A DNA stretch of 6,025 nt from NCBI GenBank assembly GCA_016462625.1, contig JAEMSV010000175.1, positions 1-6,025 on the forward strand. The letters are read 5' to 3'. Shown here piece by piece: positions 5,997 to 6,025 of the stretch (position 1 is the stretch's first letter; each line of letters starts with the position of its first letter). Made by a program: the position numbers and the translations under genes. Origin of the DNA: Solirubrobacteraceae bacterium. Its GTDB lineage: Bacteria > Actinomycetota > Thermoleophilia > Solirubrobacterales > Solirubrobacteraceae. Below the pieces are notes generated by a model. That model saw nothing but the letters and a program-made list of their open reading frames with translations. It made no database searches and was not told where the DNA came from.

Positions 5997-6025
5997 GCCT
6001 ACGGGGTTAGCTGACGGGCTCGCGC
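5997..6025 (-). ncRNA. Cyclic di-AMP riboswitch (ydaO-yuaA type), 3' end only
   Basis: On the minus strand CCCGTCAGCTAACCCCGTAGGC (5997-6018), preceded by GCGCGAG, matches the conserved 3' end of the ydaO/yuaA cyclic di-AMP riboswitch, best known as AGCTAACC-CGTAGGC just upstream of cell-wall hydrolase genes. The 5' half, with its GGGGAACC- and GGGTGAATCC-like segments, lies beyond the window edge. In actinobacteria this riboswitch class commonly precedes RlpA, NlpC/P60 and Rpf genes, and ligand binding usually turns expression off. The downstream 10 nt contains the palindrome GCACGTGC, which, with GGCA and TGCC, could form a small hairpin before the ribosome binding site. No U-run terminator is seen in between. 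Confidence 0.85.

Noticed and set aside
1..6025. Mobile element, CRISPR array, tRNA or toxin-antitoxin locus
   Set aside because: No direct repeats, terminal inverted repeats, transposase motifs or cloverleaf were found; base composition and gene types are uniform throughout.

Overview
This window is GC-rich bacterial chromosome. Codon third positions are almost all G or C, at least two genes appear leaderless, the HU-type protein is short, and the genes resemble actinobacterial families. I infer a high-GC actinobacterium, with a Thermoleophilia/Solirubrobacterales-type lineage a reasonable but unproven guess. The content is mostly housekeeping and stress-maintenance genes packed with short gaps. 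I see no insertion sequence, tRNA, rRNA, CRISPR array, prophage or toxin-antitoxin pair.

Layout, left to right. (1) 1-404, minus strand: the N-terminal 134 codons of transaldolase, cut by the window edge. (2) 405-489: an 85-bp divergent promoter region with two inverted repeats. (3) 490-1143, plus: protein-L-isoaspartate O-methyltransferase, which repairs aged proteins. (4) 1182-1460, plus: a 92-residue HU nucleoid protein with a good ribosome binding site, followed by a strong hairpin that probably terminates it. (5) 1523-2338, minus: an alpha/beta hydrolase convergent with HU, with Lys where the catalytic His is expected. (6) 2339-2383: a 45-bp divergent region where both flanking genes have a -10-like hexamer exactly 7 nt before their ATG, suggesting two leaderless, overlapping promoters. 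(7) 2384-3115, plus: a thioredoxin domain fused to a TPR-like helical tail (CnoX/YbbN type). (8) 3112-3927, minus: a second alpha/beta hydrolase with a complete triad, whose stop codon overlaps that of the thioredoxin gene in one CTAG. (9) 3938-4987, minus: DNA polymerase IV with a C-terminal clamp-binding motif. (10) 5018-5974, minus: a secreted RlpA-like double-psi beta-barrel protein. (11) 5997-6025, minus: the conserved 3' end of a ydaO-type cyclic di-AMP riboswitch, cut by the window edge.

The most interesting reading concerns the right-hand half. The riboswitch, rlpA-like gene, dinB and hydrolase lie in one direction with gaps of 30 and 10 nt, so they may form one transcript. If so, a second messenger made by DisA-type enzymes, which scan DNA, would gate both a cell-wall protein and a translesion polymerase. 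The riboswitch identity rests on a well-known conserved sequence. The shared transcript is inference.
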